This document shows positions 1 through 7,258 of a DNA stretch of 64,000 nt, one piece after another (positions within the stretch are counted from its first letter, which is position 1; every line of letters begins with the position of its first letter). Location of the stretch: assembly GCA_965232815.1 (NCBI GenBank), contig OZ247427.1, positions 682,001 through 746,000 on the forward strand. Direction: 5' to 3'. The translations under genes and the position numbers were made by a program. The notes under the pieces were generated by a model. The model searched no databases, was not told the DNA's origin, and worked only from the letters and a program-made list of their open reading frames with translations. This DNA is from Bin87 sp026710825 (GTDB lineage Bacteria > Chloroflexota > Dehalococcoidia > Lucifugimonadales > UBA3495).

Positions 1-2
1 GC

Positions 3-140
3 CTGTTTCGATATCTGTACCTGCTCAACAACAGCCGGGACGCCGAGTCGCCGGAGATGCTGATGCTGCGGGACGTTCCGCTGGTGACGGCAATATTTGC
101 ATGGGTAGTCGTCGCCGGCGCGGTGCTGGTTCTGAACTGA
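3..140 (+). CDS. UbiA-family prenyltransferase, C-terminal end (partial)
   Basis: This is the last 45 codons of a gene that starts outside the window; the stop is at 138-140. The translation begins LFRYLYLLNNSRDAESPEML and ends in a hydrophobic segment (VTAIFAWVVVAGAVLVLN). RYLYL, then a short charged stretch ending in PE and LLRD-like residues, then a last membrane helix, is the usual end of decaprenyl-phosphate phosphoribosyltransferase-type UbiA proteins. These membrane enzymes attach phosphoribose or similar groups to polyprenyl phosphate. The active-site DxxxD motifs lie upstream and cannot be checked, so the exact substrate is inferred. Confidence 0.6.
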   Translation: MFRYLYLLNNSRDAESPEMLMLRDVPLVTAIFAWVVVAGAVLVLN

Positions 141-410
141 AGCAGCGCCCGGGGAACGTCGATGCAGTCGTGCGGGGCCGCGCGCACAGGCAGAGCGCGG
201 CCGGGGCACCGAGGGTTCTGGTCTGACAAATGAGGGGCGGCCCCTACAATGCGGTACGGTCGTTGTTCAGCCATAAGTACATTGATCCGCCAAGGGTGGA
301 TCGATAACACGCTGCACTAGAAAGGGCGATGCCCTTTGCGGTACTGGCGGTGCCCACGATTGGACGGTGGGGGGCGGGTTGGAGGCCCGCCCACAGTGCG
401 GTGGTTGGTT

Positions 411-438
411 GTGAGGGCGAATGAATATTCGCCCCTGC
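411..438. repeat. Palindromic intergenic element, degenerate copy (GGGCGAAT family)
   Basis: Arms GGGCGAAT (415-422) and ATTCGCCC (427-434) flank a 4-nt loop. Over 28 nt it aligns without gaps to the elements at 10723-10750 and 19668-19695, with a few substitutions in the outer arms. It is the weakest of the three copies. Confidence 0.6.
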
Positions 439-479
439 GGTTGATCGGTGGTTTGGTGTTTCGGTGGGCTTTCTCCTCT

Positions 480-510
480 GGGGATTATTGGGGGGGTTGG
501 GGGGTTGGGG
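480..510 (+). other. Potential G-quadruplex motif
   Basis: Four G tracts of 4, 7, 6 and 4 bases lie at 480-483, 490-496, 499-504 and 507-510, separated by 6, 2 and 2 nt. This fits the standard intramolecular quadruplex pattern. Whether it folds or has a function is unknown. Confidence 0.5.
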
Positions 511-934
511 AGGCAGGATTCCCTTTGCATCGTTGTCAGCGTACGGCCGGGGGTACGCATATTCTTATGCTCAGTATTCTCCGTGGCCCACATCGGCAAT
601 CCGCCATGACGTACCCACCGGGGCCGGTTCATTGGGATAGACGACGCAGCACGGAACGCTGTGGCTGGCGCTGGGACGCAACTCCACGCTGTTGATAGGT
701 TAAACAGACGTTGGCAATCGCGGAGCCTGGTATGCGATTTGTTACTGACGGGGTTGGCCGTCGATGCTGGGAATCCTGCCTCACTGATGTTGGGTTACAA
801 ACACGTGCTTTATCTAGATGAATCTAGGATAGCGAGTGCGTATGAGTGCGGGCAACGACGCGGTGTCAGTGATTTTAATTTTCTTTTTCAAGGACACGCA
901 GGATCCACGGGATTCAAAGGGTCGGCCACGTAAA

Positions 935-959
935 GGGGGCGGGTGTGGTACCCGCCCCC
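935..959 (-). terminator. Probable terminator hairpin downstream of clpC
   Basis: Perfect 10-bp arms GGGGGCGGGT (935-944) and ACCCGCCCCC (950-959) enclose a 5-nt loop. On the minus strand the stem is followed by TTTACG, so the T tract is weak. It lies about 100 nt past the clpC stop codon and could end that operon. Confidence 0.45.
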
Positions 960-1061
960 AGGGGGTCCAGGGTTATACGGAGCATCGCAGCCATCCCACC
1001 CATCACGAGGGATAGACGGCGAGAGCGGTTGATGACTGGCTGCGCGCCGTTGCGGCTGTGA

Positions 1062-3560
1062 TCAGGCCCCGCATGTGCCGACCAACTCCTTTTCGTCGGT
1101 CGGCACATGCGGGGCCACGGTCAACCGCAACCCGTTGCCGTCGTCGTTCACGTTGGCGAGCACGTGGTCTCCCTCCTTGAACTCACCGGACAGCACGCCG
1201 CGGGAGAGTTGGTTCTCCAAATGCCGCTGGATGGCGCGGCGCAGGGGCCGGGCTCCGTAGCTGACATCGAACCCTTCCCGGACCAGCCAATCGCAACCGG
1301 CCTCGGTCAACTCGCAGGTGATGCTGCGCTCCGCCAACCGTTCCTGCACCTGTGCGAGTAACAGGCCGACAATCTGGCCAATCTGCGCACGGCTGAGGGG
1401 ATGGAACACGATGGTCTCATCGATGCGGTTCAGCAGTTCGGGGCGGAATGCCCGGCGCAGCGCTTCGTGCACGGTGCGGGACAGTTCCGGGGTCACCGAC
1501 CCGGCATCGTCCTCACGATCCGATTCGGGGTTGAATCCGAAAGGCCTCTGGGACACATTGGCCGTACCCAGGTTGCTGGTCATGATGATCACAGTGTTCC
1601 GGAAGTCCACGGTGCGCCCCTGGCCATCGGTGAGGCGGCCATCCTCCAGGATCTGGAGCAGCAGGTTGAACACGTCGGGGTGGGCCTTCTCGATCTCGTC
1701 GAACAGGATCACGCGGTGGGGCCGGCGACGCACGGCCTCGGTCAACTGCCCGGCGTCGTCATAGCCGACGTAACCGGGAGGGGCGCCGATGAGCCGGGAC
1801 ACGGTGTGCCGCTCGCCGTACTCCGACATGTCGAGGCGGACCATGGTGTCCTCGTCGGCGAACAGGAACTCGGCCAACGCGCGGCTCAGTTCGGTCTTGC
1901 CGACGCCCGTGGGTCCCAGGAATATGAAACTGCCGTAGGGCCGCTTGGGATCATTGAGGCCGGAACGGGCGCGGCGGATGGTATCGGCGACGGCGTTGAT
2001 GGCTTCGTCCTGGCCGATGACGCGCTGGTGGAGATGTTCCTCCATGTGGAGCAGGCGCTCGGCCTCGCCTTCCATAAGCTGACCCACCGGGATACCGGTC
2101 CAGTTGGACACCAGCTCGGCGATGTCCTTTTCGTTGACCACCAGATCGGGGCCGGACGTGTGCTCGATGCGCTGGTGCTCGGAGTTGAGCTCATCTTCCA
2201 GGCGCAGCCGCTCGGTGCGGTGCTGGGCAGCACGCTCGTAGTCGGACATCTGGTTGGCCCGTTCCTCAAGGTCGGTGAGTTCGCGCCGGCGGTTCTCCAT
2301 CTCCTGCACCCTGGGAGGCAGCGATCCGGCATCGATGCGGACCTTGCTGGCGGCCTCGTCGATGAAGTCGATGGCCTTGTCGGGCAGGCGACGGTCGGTG
2401 ATGTAGCGGTCGCTGAGGCGGACGGCGGCCTCCAACGCGGTGTCGGTGATGGTCACCTTGTGGTGCGCTTCGTAGCGGGGCTTCAGCGCCCTGAGGATGG
2501 GCACCGTTGCCTCGGCGGTGGGCTCTTCCACGAACACGGGCTGGAACCGACGGGCCAACGCGGGATCCCTCTCGATGTGCTTGCGGTACTCATCCAGGGT
2601 GGTGGAGCCGATGGCCTGCAGTTCGCCGCGAGCCAACGCGGGCTTGAGCATGTTGCTGGCGTCGAGACCGCCTTCACCGCCCCCGGCGCCGACCAGGGTG
2701 TGCATCTCGTCCAGGAACACGATCACCTCGCCGTTAGAAGAGGTGACCTCGTCGATAACGGACTTCAGGCGTTCCTCGAACTCGCCGCGGAACTTGGCGC
2801 CGGCCACCAGGCGGCCCATGTCCAGGGCCATGACTCGCCGGTTGTGCAGGGAGTCGGGGACATCGTCGCAGATGATCTTGCTGGCCAAGCCTTCGGCGAT
2901 GGCGGTTTTACCCACGCCGGCCTCGCCGATCAGCACCGGGTTGTTCTTGGTGCGGCGGGTAAGGGTCTGCATGACCTGGCGGATTTCCTGCTCACGTCCC
3001 ACGACCGGGTCGAGCTTGCCGACGCGGGCCAGTTCGGTCAGGTCGACGCTGTATTTTTCCAGCGAGCGGTAGCGCTGCTCGGCGTTGGGGTCATCCACGC
3101 GGTGAGCGCCACGGAGCTTCTGCATCGCCTGGTAGACCATCTCCTGATTGATCCCCAAGTCCTGGAACAACCGGGCCGAATCGCCCGAGTTCTCCCGCGC
3201 GGCGGCGACCATCAGGTGTTCAACGCTGATGAACTGGTCGTGCAGTCGCTGGGCCTCCTCATCCGAGACCTGCAAAACTCGCTGCAGCCGGGGAGTCACG
3301 AAGATCTGCTGGGTGTCGGCGGTAACTTTTGGCATACCCTCCAGGGACTGGTGCAGCCGGCTCTTGACCTGCTCGGGGTCCACGCCCAGTTCCTTTAGGA
3401 TGCGCTCGGGCAGGCCATCTTCCAGGGCAACCAACGCCAGCAGAACGTGCTCGACGTCCCATTGGGTGTGCTGGTAGTTCCTCAGGAGTTCCTGGGAGCG
3501 TTGCAGGGCTTCCTGTGCCTGGCGGGTAAATTTTTCCGCGCTCAAAACCATATCGGTCAC
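1062..3560 (-). CDS. clpC: ClpC-type Hsp100 AAA+ ATPase
   Basis: An 832-residue Hsp100 unfoldase/disaggregase of the cytoplasm. The double Clp-N repeat spans about residues 5-150. The first AAA+ module has Walker A GEAGVGKT (212-219) and Walker B VFLDE (281-285); the second has GPTGVGKT (549-556) and VILFDE (617-622). The middle domain (about 410-475) is short, as in ClpC and unlike the long coiled-coil of ClpB. An FGF tripeptide at 674-676 sits where ClpP-partner ATPases carry their ClpP-binding loop. I therefore favour ClpC, though automatic annotation may say ClpB. It is the last gene of the dnaJ-hspR-clpC operon, 5 nt after hspR, so heat-shock control by HspR is likely. The C-terminal codons overlap a 19-bp inverted repeat. 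Confidence 0.9.
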   Translation of the reverse strand: MTDMVLSAEKFTRQAQEALQRSQELLRNYQHTQWDVEHVLLALVALEDGLPERILKELGVDPEQVKSRLHQSLEGMPKVTADTQQIFVTPRLQRVLQVSDEEAQRLHDQFISVEHLMVAAARENSGDSARLFQDLGINQEMVYQAMQKLRGAHRVDDPNAEQRYRSLEKYSVDLTELARVGKLDPVVGREQEIRQVMQTLTRRTKNNPVLIGEAGVGKTAIAEGLASKIICDDVPDSLHNRRVMALDMGRLVAGAKFRGEFEERLKSVIDEVTSSNGEVIVFLDEMHTLVGAGGGEGGLDASNMLKPALARGELQAIGSTTLDEYRKHIERDPALARRFQPVFVEEPTAEATVPILRALKPRYEAHHKVTITDTALEAAVRLSDRYITDRRLPDKAIDFIDEAASKVRIDAGSLPPRVQEMENRRRELTDLEERANQMSDYERAAQHRTERLRLEDELNSEHQRIEHTSGPDLVVNEKDIAELVSNWTGIPVGQLMEGEAERLLHMEEHLHQRVIGQDEAINAVADTIRRARSGLNDPKRPYGSFIFLGPTGVGKTELSRALAEFLFADEDTMVRLDMSEYGERHTVSRLIGAPPGYVGYDDAGQLTEAVRRRPHRVILFDEIEKAHPDVFNLLLQILEDGRLTDGQGRTVDFRNTVIIMTSNLGTANVSQRPFGFNPESDREDDAGSVTPELSRTVHEALRRAFRPELLNRIDETIVFHPLSRAQIGQIVGLLLAQVQERLAERSITCELTEAGCDWLVREGFDVSYGARPLRRAIQRHLENQLSRGVLSGEFKEGDHVLANVNDDGNGLRLTVAPHVPTDEKELVGTCGA
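1065..1116. repeat. Perfect 19-bp inverted repeat inside the 3' end of clpC
   Basis: The left arm at 1065-1083 and right arm at 1098-1116 are exact reverse complements, separated by 14 nt. The clpC stop codon (1062-1064) follows directly, so the hairpin covers the last 17 or so codons. No T tract follows. It may be an mRNA 3' stabiliser, an attenuator, or a palindromic element that has been incorporated into the reading frame. Confidence 0.85.
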
Positions 3561-3565
3561 CTCGT

Positions 3566-3937
3566 TCAGTTATTTTGGGTTGGGCTTGCGGCACGGTGAT
3601 TGGCGGCGGCTCGGTTATTGGCCGAGGCTCGCAGTCGCACCACCTCCTGGGTCAGGGCATCCACTTGCGCCTGCAAATCGCGGATCTGGTCCGTGAGTTT
3701 CAGGGCCAATTCGGCGCCGGCGAGGTTCACCCCCATATCGTCGGCGAACGTCTTGATGCGTCGCAGGCGTTCCACGTCTGCCATGGAGTAGAGCCGCTGG
3801 CGTCCCTGTGAGCGAGACGGCATGACCAGCCCCACTCTTTCGTAGTATCGGAGAGTCTGGGCGTGCAGGCCGACCATTCGGGCCGCCACGCTGATCACGA
3901 AACAGGGTTCGGTTGCGAAGTCGTTATGCGGTGTCAT
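3566..3937 (-). CDS. hspR: HspR-like MerR-family heat-shock repressor
   Basis: A 123-residue MerR-type regulator. The winged-helix region covers about residues 10-80, with the family signature ISVAARMVGLHAQTLRYYER, which closely resembles HspR proteins. A coiled-coil dimerisation helix follows (about 88-108), then a low-complexity polar tail. HspR is known to repress chaperone operons in actinobacteria and relatives, usually with DnaK as co-repressor. Here it lies between a J-protein gene and clpC, with 6-nt and 5-nt gaps, which supports autoregulation of the operon. No dnaK is visible in the window. A canonical HAIR operator (CTTGAGT-N7-ACTCAAG) is not obvious, but TTGAC-type half-sites lie in the upstream region. 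Confidence 0.85.
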   Translation of the reverse strand: MTPHNDFATEPCFVISVAARMVGLHAQTLRYYERVGLVMPSRSQGRQRLYSMADVERLRRIKTFADDMGVNLAGAELALKLTDQIRDLQAQVDALTQEVVRLRASANNRAAANHRAASPTQNN

Positions 3938-3943
3938 GGCCAG

Positions 3944-4849
3944 TTATACCTCCTCGTCCACCACATGATCTGCCTGCTCGGCACGCATCTGTTCGAACAG
4001 ACCACGCTGCTGGTCGGTGAGGTTAGACGGCATCGTGACGTTTACGGTGGCGTACAGGTTGCCGCGTCGTTCGGAATCGTTGAGCCGCGCCATACCCTGA
4101 CCGGCCAGCCGGAAGCGGCGCCCGTTCTGAGTTTCAGGGGGTAGGGTCAACTCGATCTGCCCTCGGAGGGTTGGCACCTGCGCGGTGCCGCCGAGGACGG
4201 CATCCAACATCGGCACATCCACCGAGGTGTGCAGGTCGGCGCCCTGGCGCTCAAAGCGACGGTGGGGCAGTACGGTCACCACCAGGTTGAATTCGCCCCG
4301 GGAGTCGCCGCCCGCGGCGATGTGGACGCGTCCGCCATCGGCGATGCCGGCCGGGATCTTGACCTCCAGGCGCCGGCCGTGGGGCAGGTTAACGCGGCGC
4401 GTGGTGCCGGCGTCCGCTTCCTCCAGAGTGATATCCACTGGAATCTCCGCCGGCTGCGGCCGTATGCGTTCGCCCACACCGCCCAAATCCCCAAGCCCTC
4501 CCAAGCCGCCGAGTATATCGGAAAGCGTTGCGCCGCCGCCGCGGAACGAGAAACCGCCTCGTCCGCCGCCGTCGTGTCCGCGGAAAAACTGGGAAAAGCC
4601 GGGCCCACCCCGTTGCTCGAACTGGTCGGCGTGTTCCCATTGGTCGCCGTAGCGGTCGTACTTGGCCCGCTTCTCGGTGTCGGACAGGACCTCGTAAGCG
4701 GCGTTGATGGACTTGAACCTTTCGGCGGATGCATCGTCCCCCGGGTTCACGTCGGGATGGTGTTGGCGGGCCAGCCGGCGGTACGCCTGACGGATCTCTT
4801 TTTCGTCGGCGGCGCGCGGTACGCCCAGTATGTCATAGTAATCGGCCAT
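3944..4849 (-). CDS. DnaJ/CbpA-type J-domain co-chaperone
   Basis: A 301-residue class B J-protein that stimulates DnaK. The J domain occupies about residues 3-68, with HPD at 31-33 (RQHHPDVNPG). A Gly/Phe-rich linker (GGPGFSQFFRGHDGGGRGGF) spans about 80-125, followed by the two-lobed C-terminal substrate-binding domain. The CxxCxGxG zinc fingers of class A DnaJ are absent, so it is CbpA-like. The frame is open further upstream, but the start at 4849 (MADYYDILGV) matches the family. The predicted minus-strand promoter has its -10 at 4886-4891, so the most upstream ATG at 4894 would not be on the transcript. It heads the operon with hspR and clpC. Confidence 0.88.
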   Translation of the reverse strand: MADYYDILGVPRAADEKEIRQAYRRLARQHHPDVNPGDDASAERFKSINAAYEVLSDTEKRAKYDRYGDQWEHADQFEQRGGPGFSQFFRGHDGGGRGGFSFRGGGATLSDILGGLGGLGDLGGVGERIRPQPAEIPVDITLEEADAGTTRRVNLPHGRRLEVKIPAGIADGGRVHIAAGGDSRGEFNLVVTVLPHRRFERQGADLHTSVDVPMLDAVLGGTAQVPTLRGQIELTLPPETQNGRRFRLAGQGMARLNDSERRGNLYATVNVTMPSNLTDQQRGLFEQMRAEQADHVVDEEV

Positions 4850-4878
4850 TTCGGTCAGTTGTCCCATTGGCATGTTGC

Positions 4879-4916
4879 TATTGACATCATACATCAGGAT
4901 GAGTTGTTGGTCAATA
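4879..4916. promoter_or_regulatory. Candidate heat-shock operator (inverted repeat)
   Basis: TATTGAC (4879-4885) and GTCAATA (4910-4916) form perfect 7-bp arms 24 nt apart. They flank and overlap the minus-strand promoter of the dnaJ-hspR-clpC operon. A further TTGAC lies at 4942-4946. HspR is the obvious candidate binder, but the site is not a classical HAIR sequence. Confidence 0.35.
4886..4914 (-). promoter_or_regulatory. Sigma70-type promoter of the dnaJ-hspR-clpC operon
   Basis: On the minus strand, -35 TTGACC (4914-4909) and -10 TATGAT (4891-4886) are separated by exactly 17 nt. Transcription should start near 4879, about 30 nt before the chosen dnaJ start. Confidence 0.65.
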
Positions 4917-4941
4917 ATTTGATGGCGTCATTTATCAATAC

Positions 4942-4970
4942 TTGACAAGAGTCCATCAACTTTGTAAAGT
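4942..4970 (+). promoter_or_regulatory. Sigma70-type promoter of hsp20
   Basis: -35 TTGACA (4942-4947), 17-nt spacer, -10 TAAAGT (4965-4970). The leader to the hsp20 ATG is about 78 nt and contains a CAGTCG...CGACTG inverted repeat, so RNA-level temperature control is possible but unproven. Confidence 0.65.
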
Positions 4971-5054
4971 AGGTAATGTCAGTCGAAACCAGTGATCGAT
5001 CGAGATTCAGGCGACTGAGATTCCGGCCAGCGAGCCGACTTTTTGGAGGAAAAT

Positions 5055-5531
5055 ATGACCAGCATGCAGCGATTCGATCCATTCCGAGAAATGCGCCATT
5101 TCACCCGCATGATGAACCACCCGTTGTGGGGCGCCCGCTGGGGTGAGCCGTTGGATGACGAGGTTGAGCACGCCGCCGACGCATGGTCCATCCCGATGGA
5201 CGTCCGCAGGGACGACAAGGCGTTGACCGTGGTCGCGTCATTGCCCGGGTTCGGGAGCGACGACGTCGACGTGTCCATCAGCCCGGACCGGGTTTTGTCC
5301 GTGAAGGCGTCGCGGACCAGCGAGGTTGCTCACGAGGGTGAGGAATACCTGATGCGCGAGAGGCGCTCCGGCAGCTTCTCCCGCGCCGTGCGCCTGCCGA
5401 CGGATCTGAACCTGGACGATGCGGCGGTGGCGCTGGAACACGGGGTGCTCACCGTTACGGTTCCCGTGGCTGAGGCTGCCCAGACCCGGAGGTTGCCCAT
5501 CCCGGGCGCGGCGACGTCTGACAGCGCATAG
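5055..5531 (+). CDS. Hsp20/alpha-crystallin small heat-shock protein
   Basis: A 158-residue ATP-independent holdase that keeps unfolding proteins soluble. The alpha-crystallin domain spans about residues 45-140: it opens with IPMDVRRDDKALTVVASLPG, has the central VLSVKASR strand, and closes with the GVLTVTVPV motif. A C-terminal LPIPG follows, resembling the I-x-I oligomer anchor. The start at 5055 is chosen because GGAGGA lies 4 nt upstream; a TTG 12 nt earlier lies before that site. It is divergent from the dnaJ-hspR-clpC operon, with back-to-back promoters in about 200 nt, and ends in a strong terminator. Joint heat induction with that operon is inferred. Confidence 0.93.
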   Translation: MTSMQRFDPFREMRHFTRMMNHPLWGARWGEPLDDEVEHAADAWSIPMDVRRDDKALTVVASLPGFGSDDVDVSISPDRVLSVKASRTSEVAHEGEEYLMRERRSGSFSRAVRLPTDLNLDDAAVALEHGVLTVTVPVAEAAQTRRLPIPGAATSDSA

Positions 5532-5557
5532 GGCCCGGTTGCAGGGACAACCATGTA

Positions 5558-5587
5558 CGGGGCGGGTCAAATCCCGCCCCGTTTTTT
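5558..5587 (+). terminator. Rho-independent terminator after hsp20
   Basis: Perfect 9-bp stem CGGGGCGGG (5558-5566) / CCCGCCCCG (5573-5581), 6-nt loop, then six T residues (5582-5587). Confidence 0.9.
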
Positions 5588-5639
5588 GTTGGTCTTGGCG
5601 GTGATTACAGATCCTCGAATGTCGCAGACGGGCCGGCTA

Positions 5640-5667
5640 TTGACTTCGACAATCATTGTGCTACGAT
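5640..5667 (+). promoter_or_regulatory. Promoter and palindromic operator of the Fur/Zur-zinc-transport operon
   Basis: -35 TTGACT (5640-5645), 16-nt spacer, -10 TACGAT (5662-5667). The perfect palindrome ACAATCATTGT (5649-5659) sits between the two boxes, an ideal place for a repressor. It resembles the core of Fur-family operators, so self-repression by the regulator encoded next is likely. Confidence 0.6.
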
Positions 5668-5707
5668 TCGCTATCACAAATCTTTGCAAATAAAAGGCAC
5701 TGTAGCC

Positions 5708-6136
5708 ATGTCAGGACATGATTCAGCAGTCACACGCCTGCGCTCCGAGGGTTACCGGATGACCCCGCAACGCTTGTCGGTATTGGACATCATTGCCGCG
5801 CGTACGGGCCACATCGGCGCTGACGAGGTGTGGAACCTAGCCAAGGAACAGCACCCTTACGTCGACCTGGCGACCATATACCGGACCCTCCAGTTGCTCA
5901 AGAGCCTGGGAGTAGTTACCGAGGTGGTGATTGGCAACAAGCTCCACTTCGAGATGGCAGACCATCACACCCGGCACAACCACATGGTCTGCTCCGCCTG
6001 CGACGGCGTCCAGACCCTCACCCCGGACTACCTGGCCGAATTCAGCCAGCGCCTGGAGCGCGAATTCGGCTTCTCGCCCGATCTCAACAACATCACCATA
6101 GGCGGCGTATGCGACCGATGTCGAGCCGTGACCTAG
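5708..6136 (+). CDS. Fur-family metal regulator, probably Zur
   Basis: A 142-residue Fur-family repressor. The N-terminal winged helix (about 1-80) contains GYRMTPQR and the DNA-recognition segment DLATIYRTLQLL. The C-terminal dimerisation domain carries the His-rich regulatory site (HFEMADHHTRHNH, about 80-92) and the two structural zinc pairs, CSAC (95-98) and CDRC (135-138). The start at 5708 is preceded by AAAAGG; a TTG 24 nt upstream is possible but less likely. About 40 nt downstream begins a ZnuABC-like operon, so zinc (or manganese) is the probable signal. A palindrome lies inside the gene's own promoter. Confidence 0.88.
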   Translation: MSGHDSAVTRLRSEGYRMTPQRLSVLDIIAARTGHIGADEVWNLAKEQHPYVDLATIYRTLQLLKSLGVVTEVVIGNKLHFEMADHHTRHNHMVCSACDGVQTLTPDYLAEFSQRLEREFGFSPDLNNITIGGVCDRCRAVT

Positions 6137-6177
6137 GTTCCAGCCGCCGTGCCTCACCCCATCAGAGACGAACCTCC

Positions 6178-7218
6178 ATGTTTACCAAGCTGTCCGTAGC
6201 ATCGCTTTTTCTTGCCGCCGTCGTCTTCGCTGCCTGCGCATCGCCGGCGGCGCCGGCGCCGGCTCCAACCGAACCGCCGGCATCCTCACCCTCAACCTCG
6301 TCATCCGCGCTGAACGTGGTCGCCACCGTTTCTCCCATCACCAGCGTGGTGGAAAACATCGGTGGAACCCGCATCGACCTGCAGGGCGTGGTGCCCGAAG
6401 GCGTCAACTCGCACACTTTCGAGCCTGCCCCCTCCGTCGCCGCCACCCTGTCGCAGGCGGACCTGATCTTCCTGAATGGCCTGTTCCTGGAGGAGCCCAC
6501 CCTGGAGATGGCCAAGGCAAACCTCAAGCCCGGGGCGTCCATCGTGAGCCTGGGAGAGCAGACCATCACCCGGGAGGAATGGCAGTTCGATTTCTCATTC
6601 CCGAAGGAACTCGAACACCCCAACCCGCACCTGTGGCCCGACCCCATCCTGACGCTGCGCTACGCCGAGATTGTGCGGGACAACCTGTCCGCCCGGGATC
6701 CGGCCAACTCTGATTACTATTCCGCCAACTACGACGCGTTTGCGGCCCGCATTGCGTCCCTGGACGCCGCCATCAAGGAGGCGATACCCACCATACCGCC
6801 GGAGAATCGCAAACTCCTCACCTACCACGACTCCTGGGCCTACTTCGCCGGCCGGTACGGAGTAACCGTGGTGGGTGCGGCACAGCCGGAGGACTTCTCG
6901 GAGCCCTCGGCACGGGAGGTGGCGGACCTGATCAACCAGATCCAGACCGAGGGTATACCGGCGATATTCGGTTCGGAGGTGTTTCCCAACGATATTATGG
7001 AGACCATCGCCGCGGAATCGGGAGCCGTCTACATCGACGAACTGAGCGACGATGACCTGCCCGGCGCCCCGGGCGACCCTGACCACAGCTACCTGGGGCT
7101 GGAAGTGGCGAACCTGAAGATAATCATACCCGCCTTGGGCGGCGATGCCTCCGCTTTGGACGGAGTCGACATCTCGCCCGTCTTTGAAGGCGCCTCCAAC
7201 GCGGTCTATCCTCAGTAG
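6178..7218 (+). CDS. znuA: ZnuA/TroA-type metal-binding lipoprotein of an ABC transporter
   Basis: A 346-residue cluster A-I solute-binding protein that captures Zn2+ or Mn2+ outside the membrane. It begins with a lipoprotein signal peptide whose lipobox VFAAC places the lipidated Cys at residue 20, followed by an Ala/Pro/Ser linker (to about 43). Likely metal ligands are His79 (NSHTFEP), His151 (NPHLWPDP) and His217 (TYHDSWAYF), plus an acidic residue in the YIDELSDDD stretch near 287-293. Three His plus Asp/Glu is the TroA/ZnuA pattern. The long His loop of E. coli ZnuA is missing. The frame is open upstream into the Fur gene, but the signal peptide fixes this start. It forms an operon with the regulator, ATPase and permease. 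Confidence 0.9.
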   Translation: MFTKLSVASLFLAAVVFAACASPAAPAPAPTEPPASSPSTSSSALNVVATVSPITSVVENIGGTRIDLQGVVPEGVNSHTFEPAPSVAATLSQADLIFLNGLFLEEPTLEMAKANLKPGASIVSLGEQTITREEWQFDFSFPKELEHPNPHLWPDPILTLRYAEIVRDNLSARDPANSDYYSANYDAFAARIASLDAAIKEAIPTIPPENRKLLTYHDSWAYFAGRYGVTVVGAAQPEDFSEPSAREVADLINQIQTEGIPAIFGSEVFPNDIMETIAAESGAVYIDELSDDDLPGAPGDPDHSYLGLEVANLKIIIPALGGDASALDGVDISPVFEGASNAVYPQ

Positions 7219-7258
7219 TAACTCCGTCCAGTCATTCGCCAGTCAACACGGATAAGCC

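Larger units (their letters stand above)
141..1061. other. Long non-coding stretch with several hairpins and a G-rich tract
   Basis: About 920 nt lie between two convergent genes. The open frames here are low-complexity (Pro/Arg- or Gly/Trp-rich), overlap on both strands and match no family I recognise, so I call none. Visible structure: a 7-bp hairpin with a 3-nt loop at 321-337, a GGGCGGG/CCCGCCC hairpin at 372-392, a GGGCGAAT/ATTCGCCC element at 411-438, a four-tract G-run at 480-510, and a 10-bp hairpin at 935-959. The part from about 690 to 920 is less GC-rich than its surroundings. Confidence 0.6.

Noticed and set aside
267..933. Overlapping open frames on both strands
   Set aside because: Low-complexity translations, no ribosome sites, no family; better explained as non-coding DNA.
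1401..3398. 665-codon open frame on the plus strand
   Set aside because: It lies entirely antisense to clpC, is His/Gly/Val/Leu-rich and shows no protein family. It is a by-product of GC-rich codon use in clpC.
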